Assembly (NCBI GenBank): GCA_963603365.1
Contig: CAVCMI010000001.1
Coordinates: forward strand, 34,875 to 98,874
DNA length: 64,000 bases
Direction: 5' to 3'
Origin: F23-D06 sp963603365
GTDB taxonomy: Bacteria > Bacteroidota > Bacteroidia > Bacteroidales > WCHB1-69
Shown here piece after piece: positions 1 through 7,860 of this stretch. The notes below the pieces were generated by a model that saw only the letters and a list, made by a program, of their open reading frames with translations, was not told the DNA's origin and ran no database searches. Every line of letters starts with the position of its first letter. The stretch's first letter is position 1. The translations under genes and the position numbers were made by a program.

Positions 1-492
1 GGTGGTGACGGAGCCGCCCAACGTGAGAAGGTTGCCGTTTTCTTTATAAGCAGCGTTCGCTTTTTCAAAGTCAGAAAGATGCACATCCTGCACTCGCGTG
101 TAGTAATCAGGCAACTTCATCTGTATGATATCTTGCTTGAACCCCTCATAAGAAGGGTTGATGGCCAATATCCGAACCTCCTTCAGCATAGTCACCTTAT
201 AATAAAGGAAAAGGTCTGTCATCCCGTTCAGCACGTCATCCGTCACTTCCAACAAAAGCTGTCGGTATATGGATTTAGAGAACACCAGCGTGTCGTGCAT
301 CGACACTTGCACTTTAAAACGCCCGTCTTTGTCTGTAAACGAGAATTTTCCGGTGTTCATGTTATAGACACTCACTCCTGCCAAAGGCTGAAAGGTGATG
401 CCGTCGAAAACCCTGGCCGAAAATGGTTTCTGCTGCCCTTTTCCTACAAATAAAAGGATAAGAAAGCATATTGTCAAGGTCGTTTTTTTCAT
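1..492 (-). CDS. Exported protein with carboxypeptidase-like regulatory domain (3' end off window)
   Basis: Partial: 164 codons are present and the frame is still open at the window edge. The protein starts MKKTTLTICF, a signal peptide, followed at about residues 24-110 by a beta-rich segment (VFDGITFQPLAGVSVYN, then TDKDGRFKV) typical of the CarboxypepD_reg-like domains found at the N-terminus of Bacteroidota TonB-dependent receptors and related envelope proteins. The visible part ends in LTLGGSVTT, before any receptor plug or barrel would show, so a short periplasmic protein and a TonB receptor remain possible. The start is fixed by a -7 element only 5 nt upstream, which suggests a leaderless mRNA. 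Family call fairly sure; overall function unknown. Confidence 0.75.
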   Translation of the reverse strand, partial: MKKTTLTICFLILLFVGKGQQKPFSARVFDGITFQPLAGVSVYNMNTGKFSFTDKDGRFKVQVSMHDTLVFSKSIYRQLLLEVTDDVLNGMTDLFLYYKVTMLKEVRILAINPSYEGFKQDIIQMKLPDYYTRVQDVHLSDFEKANAAYKENGNLLTLGGSVTT

Positions 493-497
493 AGGTG

Positions 498-505
498 CAA
501 AAATA
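498..505 (-). promoter_or_regulatory. Bacteroidota -7 promoter box for the partial minus-strand gene
   Basis: On the minus strand this reads TATTTTTG (consensus TAnnTTTG). It ends 5 nt before the ATG at 492, so transcription is expected to begin at or next to the start codon. Confidence 0.6.
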
Positions 506-1019
506 GAAATTATAGGTTACCATTACGCTAAAAAAAAGCGCTCATCATCATCTGCTGCTGCGGTGTTGTATCCAGGGTTTGCTCATATACAACTATTTGC
601 ATTGTTTTAAACAATGTTTTGTTTATAAAAATGCCTTTTATGAATAAAAAGCCCTCTCTGCTGTTTCATAATTTTGTTTAAAGGTGTTGACAAAAAAGAT
701 ATCCAAAAATATTACCATCTCTCATTACATTTTAAACAGCATTTATCCACACCTGAAAAAATTAAAATATGAACTTATATTTTTTGAATGGATAAACACA
801 CAAAACCGGTTTTACTGAAAGCAAGGTTTTTAGACATCGTGATTGTGTCAATATGCTGTTTATAACTTTTCATAAGTCACTTTTTCAAGAGCAGAGGGAA
901 AAAGATACAAACGGAATCAACAAGGTTATTATGATTATCATTTCTATCAATTAAAAAGGGAAAATAAGATTACTATAAAAGCGGGGCTAAATACAGTTTC
1001 AAAACACGGATAAAAAATG
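506..1019. other. AT-rich intergenic region with DnaA-box-like sites
   Basis: No credible gene lies in this gap between two divergent genes. It is strongly AT-rich. It holds one perfect match to the E. coli DnaA box TTATCCACA at 743-751 on the plus strand, a 7/9 match on the minus strand at 787-795, and two identical minus-strand TTATAAACA sites (7/9) at 620-628 and 857-865. It may be a replication origin, a DnaA-regulated promoter region, or simply an AT-rich spacer. Confidence 0.35.
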
Positions 1020-1027
1020 TATTTTTG
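1020..1027 (+). promoter_or_regulatory. -7 promoter box for rpiB
   Basis: TATTTTTG matches TAnnTTTG and lies 26 nt before the rpiB ATG. No clear TTTG -33 element is seen. Confidence 0.6.
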
Positions 1028-1053
1028 CCCTCTTCAATAAATATTGGATTAAC

Positions 1054-1482
1054 ATGAGAGTAGTTATCGCATCAGACCATGCCGGATATGCTTTGAAAGA
1101 GCAGTTGAAAAGCAGATTAGCCGGCCGTTTGGAGTTCGAGGATTTGGGAACGCATAGTACAGAAAGTGTGGATTACCCTGATTTTGCGCATCCGTTAGCC
1201 CGCATCATATCTGACAATCCGGAACGACTGGGCATACTGATATGCGGTACAGGCAATGGCATGGCCATGACTGCCAACAAATACCCTAACGTACGCGCCG
1301 GCCTCTGCTGGTCGCCCGAAATAGCAGCGTTGGTTCGGCAGCACAACAATGCCAACATTCTGGTTATGCCCGCCCGCTTCATTTCCGAAGAGGTTGCTAT
1401 GGCCATTACAGAAACCTTTTTCAACACCGCTTTTGAAGGCGGAAGGCATCTCGTCAGGATCCAGAAAATAAATCTTAAGTGA
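1054..1482 (+). CDS. rpiB: Ribose-5-phosphate isomerase B
   Basis: 142 aa, the usual length for RpiB of the RpiB/LacA/LacB family, which interconverts ribose 5-phosphate and ribulose 5-phosphate in the non-oxidative pentose phosphate pathway (cytoplasm). The N-terminal ASDHAG motif (residues 6-11) and CGTGNGMAMTANK with catalytic Cys64 are intact, as is the RQHNNANIL segment near residue 97 that binds the phosphate and opens the ring. The next gene overlaps or follows within 5 bp, so this is likely the first gene of a long rightward operon. Transketolase, a common partner in Bacteroidales, is not in the window. Confidence 0.95.
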   Translation: MRVVIASDHAGYALKEQLKSRLAGRLEFEDLGTHSTESVDYPDFAHPLARIISDNPERLGILICGTGNGMAMTANKYPNVRAGLCWSPEIAALVRQHNNANILVMPARFISEEVAMAITETFFNTAFEGGRHLVRIQKINLK

Positions 1483-1487
1483 TTGCT

Positions 1488-2582
1488 ATGGAGTTCGGGA
1501 AAGATTCTTGTTTTAACGATTTCAATGAAAGCCGTAACAAGGCTTTCCAACTCCGCCGTGCCGTAATTGAGCACCTCGACAAACATCTTTATGATTTAGA
1601 AAAGCAGATAACGGCCAAAGGCATACCAATGGATTGGGCACAGAATGAGGAGCAACTGGTGGAATCTATCATCAAGATGCTTCCTCAACAGAAGTTTAAC
1701 AAAGTCTGCATCGACTGTCTCGACATACGAAACCAATTAAAGAAACAAGCCGATATACTTAATATTGTTGAATTAGAAGAACTTAGAGAACGCGAAGCAG
1801 CAGATACGCTTGTTGTTCAGGCCGACTTTTCCGTTATTGAAGACGGATCGTTCATTTTCCTCAACAGACAATCAAGCCGCTTTTTTAACCAATTTAAACA
1901 TATCATTATTGTTGTCAACATAGACCAATTGATCTTGAGCTGTGAAGACATTTCCTTTTTCTTGCATCTGAAAAGCGGAAACAACATAATAACTGACCTC
2001 AAAGTTCTGCGTATTCCTTTCAAGAACATTGCGAAGGATGAGTTTCTTACGACCGGAACGTTAGGCTATGCCAAAAATGAAACCACTGTAAAGGCATTGC
2101 TTTATGCCGGCAACGTGCTGCCTTATATGCCGGATGTTTTTCTTCGGCAATCGCTTTATTGTATCCATTGCGGACGATGCACCCAAGCTTGTCCTATGCA
2201 CGCTATTAACAAAGATTTCAAGCCTATTGACCTCGTGAAGCAGAATTGCCTTCCGGTTTACAATAGAAGCCAAAATGTATTCAGACAGACTGCACTATGC
2301 GGCAATTGTCAGTCCGTTTGCCCCGTTCATATACCCATTACGGATATGCTGATTTATGAAATGCGTTTAGCAAACGAGCAAAAGAATTCCACCATTAACC
2401 GCATACTCCATAGTATTTTTACGAAACGGCAAAATATGAACAAGCACGCAAAGCCGCTATTCAGGTATTTCTTGTTGAAGTTTATGTTCGGCAAAAACAA
2501 GATGCTGCATAACTATTTTTCAAAAATCAAAGAACCCTTTTTCAACATAGTTAAAAGTACGCCAAGCGAATACGATGAATAA
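1488..2582 (+). CDS. LutB-like dicluster iron-sulfur protein
   Basis: 364 aa from the ATG at 1488 (a GTG at 1479 in frame would add three residues and overlap rpiB). The first two thirds resemble the LUD domain of lactate-utilisation proteins. The C-terminal third carries one ferredoxin-like set CxxCxxCxxxC (about Cys225, 228, 231, 235) and a second set with CGNCQSVCP (about Cys271, 274, 278, plus Cys254). Full-length LutB proteins are about 470 aa, so this one is shortened, and LutA and LutC are absent from the window. It probably passes electrons in the cytoplasm; the substrate is unknown. It overlaps the next gene by 8 bp and so is translationally coupled to a DUF4175 protein. Confidence 0.7.
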   Translation: MEFGKDSCFNDFNESRNKAFQLRRAVIEHLDKHLYDLEKQITAKGIPMDWAQNEEQLVESIIKMLPQQKFNKVCIDCLDIRNQLKKQADILNIVELEELREREAADTLVVQADFSVIEDGSFIFLNRQSSRFFNQFKHIIIVVNIDQLILSCEDISFFLHLKSGNNIITDLKVLRIPFKNIAKDEFLTTGTLGYAKNETTVKALLYAGNVLPYMPDVFLRQSLYCIHCGRCTQACPMHAINKDFKPIDLVKQNCLPVYNRSQNVFRQTALCGNCQSVCPVHIPITDMLIYEMRLANEQKNSTINRILHSIFTKRQNMNKHAKPLFRYFLLKFMFGKNKMLHNYFSKIKEPFFNIVKSTPSEYDE

Positions 2583-5500
2583 CCAGCAGATATTACAAGA
2601 AAAGATACGGAAATTCATAAAGAAGTACTATCTGAATGAACTTTATAAAGGAATTGTATTCTTTACGGTTATTTTATTGTCAACTTTTATTGTTTTTTCT
2701 CTTTTCGAGTATTTCTCGTATTCTAACCGCGTCATAAGGTCAATTCTTTTCTATTCTTTCATATTGCTTTTTGCAGGCAATCTCATTTTCTACATCATTG
2801 TGCCTGTTTTCAAAATCTGCGGTCTCGGAAAGCAGCTGACAGAAGAACAGATTGCAAGGATTATCGGAAAGCATTTCAGTCAGATTGATGACAAATTATT
2901 GAACCTTTTTGAGTTGCAGAAACAACTCAAAAAGGGTGACTATAAAAGTTTGGAACTGCTTTCAGCTGCCATAGATGATAAAATAGACTCTTTCAAGGCA
3001 TATTCTTTTGTGCAGGCTATTCCTGTGGCCAAAACGAAGAAGATTGCCCGCTGGACGCTCGTGCCGATAGTCTTGTTCATATTGGTTTTTTCAGTAAAAA
3101 GTGAGGTTTTTACTGAATCAACGAAGAGAATTGTTCATCATACTACCATTTATGAGAAGCCTGCGCCATACAGTTTTCACATTGCCAATCCTAATCTCAC
3201 TGCATTCCAATACGAAGATTTTACGATCAATGTCAAAGTTCAAGGCTCTGAACTCCCTGACGAGGTTTTCTTGAAATATGAAAACCGGCATTTCAAGTGT
3301 ACCAAGATGTCTAATTCCGAGTTTTCGTACACATTCAAAAACCTTCAGAAGAACATAGAATTTCAAATTACAACTGAAGAGGTTCAATCCTCTTTGTATC
3401 AGTTGAATGTTTTGCCAAAGCCTGTTACTTTAGGTTTTGTGATGGAACTCCATTATCCTGCGTATTTGCATAAGAATGATGACATTATAAAGAATGTGAG
3501 CAATGTTACGGTGCCTGAGGGTACAGTTATTGACTGGAAATTCTTTACAAAAAACAGCGATGTCATTTCTTTTGCCATAAATGGAGAACCCAAAGAGTAT
3601 CAGGCAGATGACAACAATTGCAATATCCGTATACTTGCCAAAAACAGTTTTACCTATTCTGTTTTCGGCAAAAACAAATATATGACAAGTCGTGATACCC
3701 TGACAGATGAGGTAACGGTCATCAAGGATATGTATCCAGAAATTTCGGTTATGTCGCAACAGGATTCCCTTTTCTCTGACCGGTTTTATTTTAAAGGGAA
3801 CATTAAGGATGACTATGGCTTTTCAAAGCTTCATTTTGTTTATAACAAATATGATGAAAACGGACAAGCCGTTGAAACTGGCAATACTGTAGAGATTAAA
3901 ATCAAGAATGGCGTTACCATCCAAGATTTTTACTTTTATTTTGATGAAGCCTCGTTCTCACTTAAGCCGGGATATAAAATTGATTATTATTTTGAAGTCT
4001 TCGATAATGACGGAGTCAACGGATCAAAGTCAACGAAATCGTCCTTTTCTACTTACAGAGTAAAAACACTTGAAGAAATAGAGAATGAATTAAAAAGAGG
4101 TGACGAACAGACAAAAAATGACTATGAGGATTTAGTGGCAGAATCTGCCCAACTGATGAAAAACATAGACAAGTTGCAGGCACAGATGATGCAAGAAAAA
4201 GAGTTGTCATGGCAAGACAAAAAGAAATTAGAGCAGCTAATGGAGCAATATCAGCAACTAAAATCCAAATTGGACGAACTAAGACAGAACCAGCAAAACA
4301 AGAACTCTTTAGAAAACCAGTATAAGGATATAGATGCCGGTATACTTCAAAAACAGCAGGAATTGCAGCAACGTATGGACAGGGTATTGACGGAAGAAAT
4401 GAAGTCGATGATCCAAAAACTGCAAGATATGATGAAGTCTCCGACAAAAGATCAGGTTCAAAAGGAGATGCAAAAATTGAAATCAAATACGGATGCCATA
4501 AACAAGTCGCTTGATCAACAGTTACAGTTATACAAGCAACTGGAATTAGAAAAAAAAGTCAATGATGCGGTCAAGCAGCTCAATGAGTTATCAGCTGAAC
4601 TTAAAACAAATGCAGAAAAGACAAATGACAAGTCGATTGACAAGCAGCATTTGCAGAACCAACAAAAATCAATTCAGGAGAAGTACAACGAGATACAGAA
4701 AGACATAAGAGAACTGAAGCAATTGAATAAGGAACTTGAGGAACCAACAGAGTTCAAAAACACCGATGCATTACAGCAATCGATACAGCAGCAAATGGAG
4801 CAAGGAAAAATGAACCTTGAGAAGAACAATCGTTCGAAATCGTCACAAAACCAAAAGCAGGCTTCGGAGGATATGGAGCAATTGGCGCAGCAGTTAGAAA
4901 AAGACTTTAACGAGAGCGAACTTGAGCAAGTATCCGAAGACATTGAAACATTGCGGCAGATATTGGACAACTTGGTTAAAATATCTTTTGATCAGGAGAG
5001 TGTTCTTGAGACTACAAAAAAGACAAGTTCGCGATCTGCCACAGTGTCAGACCTTATGATCAAGCAGCATAAAGTCAAAGACAATATGAGAGTCATTAAA
5101 GACTCACTGAATGCATTAGCGCGTCGCCAAATGGCTGTAAAGCCATACATACAGACTGAGGTTGCCAAAATCCAAGAATATCTATTGTCGTCACAGAATC
5201 TGCTCCAAGACCGTCGTCTTTCAGAGACAAGCAAAAACCAGCAATTCGCCTTAACGTCGATGAACAACCTCGCTCTTATGCTTAAGGAATCTATGAAAGA
5301 GATGAAAAAGAAGCAAGGAGAGTGCAAAGGAAAATGTAACAAGTCAGGTGGTTCATGCAGCAAGCCGGGAGGAAAAGGAAAGAGCAAGAAAACTTCTGCC
5401 AGAGAACTTCAGCAGCAATTAAACCGCCAGATGCAGGCCTTGAAGAAATCGATGGAGCAGCAAGGCAAGCAGGGACAAAGCCAAACAAACCAGCAATCCA

Positions 5501-5922
5501 TGAGTGAGCAATTTGCCAAAATGGCAGCGCAGCAGGAAGCAATACGAAAAATGCTTGAAGACTATGAGAATGCCTTAAAGTCTGAAAACGGAGTAGGGGA
5601 CAAGAGTATAGAGCAACTAATAAACGAAATGAAACAGACGGAAAAAGAGTTGGTAAACCGCAAACTGACCCAACAGACAATAGAACGTCAAAATTCTATC
5701 ACCACACGTCTTTTAAGGAGTGAAAAAGCGGATATAGAGAGGGAAAAAGATGAAGAAAGAAAATCCATAGAAGCCAAGCAGCAACTGCGTTCCAATCCGC
5801 CCAAAGAGTGGAAAGATGATTTAAACAAGACACATCAGAATGAGATGCTCCACTCTATACCTGCCACTTTAAACTACTATTACAAAGAAAAGGCAAATAA
5901 CTATTTTTATAATATCGACTAA
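2575..5922 (+). CDS. DUF4175 family large membrane and coiled-coil protein
   Basis: 1115 aa. Two hydrophobic segments lie near residues 20-46 and 52-80 and a third near 160-178. A beta-rich region (about 190-480) follows, probably periplasmic, then a very long coiled coil rich in Gln, Lys and Glu (about 500-1080) with a short Cys/Gly/Lys patch near 915-940 (GECKGKCNKSGG). This layout fits the DUF4175 family of Bacteroidota, whose function is unknown. Length and architecture suggest a scaffold spanning from the inner membrane into the periplasm. The start ATG lies inside the end of the LutB-like gene. Confident of the family, not of the role. Confidence 0.75.
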   Translation: MNNQQILQEKIRKFIKKYYLNELYKGIVFFTVILLSTFIVFSLFEYFSYSNRVIRSILFYSFILLFAGNLIFYIIVPVFKICGLGKQLTEEQIARIIGKHFSQIDDKLLNLFELQKQLKKGDYKSLELLSAAIDDKIDSFKAYSFVQAIPVAKTKKIARWTLVPIVLFILVFSVKSEVFTESTKRIVHHTTIYEKPAPYSFHIANPNLTAFQYEDFTINVKVQGSELPDEVFLKYENRHFKCTKMSNSEFSYTFKNLQKNIEFQITTEEVQSSLYQLNVLPKPVTLGFVMELHYPAYLHKNDDIIKNVSNVTVPEGTVIDWKFFTKNSDVISFAINGEPKEYQADDNNCNIRILAKNSFTYSVFGKNKYMTSRDTLTDEVTVIKDMYPEISVMSQQDSLFSDRFYFKGNIKDDYGFSKLHFVYNKYDENGQAVETGNTVEIKIKNGVTIQDFYFYFDEASFSLKPGYKIDYYFEVFDNDGVNGSKSTKSSFSTYRVKTLEEIENELKRGDEQTKNDYEDLVAESAQLMKNIDKLQAQMMQEKELSWQDKKKLEQLMEQYQQLKSKLDELRQNQQNKNSLENQYKDIDAGILQKQQELQQRMDRVLTEEMKSMIQKLQDMMKSPTKDQVQKEMQKLKSNTDAINKSLDQQLQLYKQLELEKKVNDAVKQLNELSAELKTNAEKTNDKSIDKQHLQNQQKSIQEKYNEIQKDIRELKQLNKELEEPTEFKNTDALQQSIQQQMEQGKMNLEKNNRSKSSQNQKQASEDMEQLAQQLEKDFNESELEQVSEDIETLRQILDNLVKISFDQESVLETTKKTSSRSATVSDLMIKQHKVKDNMRVIKDSLNALARRQMAVKPYIQTEVAKIQEYLLSSQNLLQDRRLSETSKNQQFALTSMNNLALMLKESMKEMKKKQGECKGKCNKSGGSCSKPGGKGKSKKTSARELQQQLNRQMQALKKSMEQQGKQGQSQTNQQSMSEQFAKMAAQQEAIRKMLEDYENALKSENGVGDKSIEQLINEMKQTEKELVNRKLTQQTIERQNSITTRLLRSEKADIEREKDEERKSIEAKQQLRSNPPKEWKDDLNKTHQNEMLHSIPATLNYYYKEKANNYFYNID

Positions 5923-5927
5923 TCGTC

Positions 5928-6344
5928 ATGTATTCCATAGAAACAAATACTCTAAACGAAACCAATGTTACGCAAACAGTGCTCGCAACTGTTGAGGATA
6001 TATGTCAGCAGTTTGGTCTAAACAAAGATTTTGGTTACATTTCATTAACATCTCAAATCATATCTGAGTATTTGTCCACATCACATAAAAATACAATAGT
6101 AAACTTTTCAGCCTACGTTGATACTGACATATTGTCTCTGTTTTTTTCTTCAAACCAAGCTGTTTTTCAAAATTTCCTAATAGAGTTCAAAGAGATGGAA
6201 GTGCTCCGTCTGTTATCTGATACCATAGAAGTATCGCTTGACCACAAGACCATCAGCTTAAATTTCCACGTGAAACCAAAGCCTAAACAATTAAGACAAA
6301 ACAAATTAAAATATCACATTCACCAAAACACCAAATCAATATGA
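5928..6344 (+). CDS. Hypothetical protein, possibly a degenerate ATPase-fold (anti-sigma-like) protein
   Basis: 138 aa, acidic to neutral, with no signal peptide or membrane segment and a basic tail. The N-terminal half (TVEDICQQFGL, then a predicted helix) has the general look of the small HATPase-like proteins found at this place beside ybeY in other Bacteroidales, but I see no nucleotide-binding N, G1 or G2 box. It follows the DUF4175 gene after 5 bp and overlaps the next gene by 4 bp, so it is almost certainly a real, co-translated gene. Function unknown. Confidence 0.6.
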   Translation: MYSIETNTLNETNVTQTVLATVEDICQQFGLNKDFGYISLTSQIISEYLSTSHKNTIVNFSAYVDTDILSLFFSSNQAVFQNFLIEFKEMEVLRLLSDTIEVSLDHKTISLNFHVKPKPKQLRQNKLKYHIHQNTKSI

Positions 6345-7408
6345 AACGTCTTTTCACCTTGGCGCTTATAGCGTTTCTTTTTTTATACAGCAAAGGTTCG
6401 CCTTATAGAATACTTTTCATTGGAAACAGTTACACGTCTGTCAACAATTTGCCTCAATTGATTTTGGATATCGCCTCTACCACAGGAGACGATTTTTATT
6501 TTCAAAGCAGCACTCCAGGAGGATGCACCTTTCAGCAACATCTTTCCGTATCTTCAGATTTGATAAAACAAGGTGGGTGGGACTATGTAGTCTTGCAAGA
6601 ACAGAGCCAATTGCCCTCTTTCCCATACAATCAATTCATGTCACAGTCTTACCCATATGCCCAGCAGTTGTGTGCTTTGATACGCGAATACAATCCTGAA
6701 GCAAAAATTGTATTCTATATGACTTGGGGCAGAAGAGACGGCGATGCGCAGAACGCCCAATATTATCAGCCGCTTGGCACATACGAGGGTATGGACAGTC
6801 TGTTGCAAGCACGATATTTGATTATGGCGCAAGACAACCAGACGATGGTTGCCCCAGTTGCAAAAGTATGGAGACACATCAGAGAACACCATCCGGACAT
6901 TGAACTTTACCAATCCGACGGCAGTCACCCCAGTTTAGTCGGATCATATGCTGCCGCATTCACATTTTATTCCCTCCTGTTTTCAAAAAACCCGACCGTA
7001 GTAGCAAGCAACTTCCAAATATCCGATTCTCAAGCCGATATTATAAAACAGACCGTAAAACTAATTGTCTATGATTCGCTTCAAAACTGGTCATTTTATC
7101 CTGATTCAGATACAAACTCCAATAGTATTACAACTTTTTTCAAAGATTTGAGATCAAAAACCACCATTTATCCCAATCCGGCCGTTAATATTCTGCACCT
7201 CAACCATGACAACGAAAAATCAGAAAATGTCTTTTTGAGCATCCTTGACATACAAGGAAGGATAATGTTACAGTCACAATCGCATGGTAACTATTCCGAC
7301 ATTGACATCACGACGATACCAGACGGAATCTATTTTTTGAGAATAACGAGCAATAAAGGCATCAACCAAACTATAAAATTCATAAAACAAAACAATGGTT
7401 CTTTTTGA
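6341..7408 (+). CDS. Secreted SGNH/GDSL-type hydrolase (DUF4886-like) with T9SS sorting domain
   Basis: 355 aa. A signal peptide (residues 1-19) is followed by an SGNH-hydrolase fold: block I is FIGNSYT with nucleophile Ser30, and block V is SDGSHPS with Asp193 and His196, matching the DUF4886 family of Bacteroidota esterase-like enzymes. The last 80 residues (from about 273, TTIYPNPAVNIL) form a type IX secretion C-terminal domain ending in an NQTIKFIKQ-like strand, so the enzyme is exported through T9SS and released or anchored at the surface. The substrate is probably an ester or acetylated glycan (inference). It overlaps both neighbours, including ybeY by 14 bp, an odd place for a secreted hydrolase. 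Confidence 0.85.
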   Translation: MKRLFTLALIAFLFLYSKGSPYRILFIGNSYTSVNNLPQLILDIASTTGDDFYFQSSTPGGCTFQQHLSVSSDLIKQGGWDYVVLQEQSQLPSFPYNQFMSQSYPYAQQLCALIREYNPEAKIVFYMTWGRRDGDAQNAQYYQPLGTYEGMDSLLQARYLIMAQDNQTMVAPVAKVWRHIREHHPDIELYQSDGSHPSLVGSYAAAFTFYSLLFSKNPTVVASNFQISDSQADIIKQTVKLIVYDSLQNWSFYPDSDTNSNSITTFFKDLRSKTTIYPNPAVNILHLNHDNEKSENVFLSILDIQGRIMLQSQSHGNYSDIDITTIPDGIYFLRITSNKGINQTIKFIKQNNGSF

Positions 7409-7829
7409 ATATGCTAATATTGAACCCTTGAACCTGACCCTTGAACATAAGCAGTGGATCAAATCAATCATTCGCTATGAATCACTCGTGCCCGGTGACA
7501 TATCCTATCTTTTCTGCAATGACCAATACTTGCTGGAACGAAATCTGTTTTTCTTGCATCACAACACATTAACAGACATTATAACTTTTGACGATTGTAT
7601 AGAAAAACTTGTCCAAGGGAACATCATCATCAGTTTGGAGCGAGTGTATGAGAATGCATCACAATTCGGCGTCCCTTACAGACATGAGATATTGAGGGTA
7701 ATGGCACACGGCGTACTCCATCTTTGCGGATATAAAGACAAATTGCCGGAAGAAGCCATAGTGATGCGACAAAAAGAGGCAGATGCAATCGACCTCTTTA
7801 AAAACAACTATCCTAATAATAATCTATAA
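7395..7829 (+). CDS. ybeY: Endoribonuclease YbeY (16S rRNA maturation)
   Basis: 144 aa, a normal length. YbeY is a zinc-dependent RNase needed for 16S rRNA 3'-end maturation and ribosome quality control. The metal motif reads HGVLHLCGYKD with His105, His109 and Asp115; the third position is His in most bacteria and Asp here. The start overlaps the SGNH hydrolase by 14 bp and no other ATG is available in frame nearby. mnmG follows after 31 bp, so two RNA-maturation genes sit together. Confidence 0.9.
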   Translation: MVLFEYANIEPLNLTLEHKQWIKSIIRYESLVPGDISYLFCNDQYLLERNLFFLHHNTLTDIITFDDCIEKLVQGNIIISLERVYENASQFGVPYRHEILRVMAHGVLHLCGYKDKLPEEAIVMRQKEADAIDLFKNNYPNNNL

Positions 7830-7860
7830 ATCACTTTTTTATAAAGACGTTCCACGGGAA

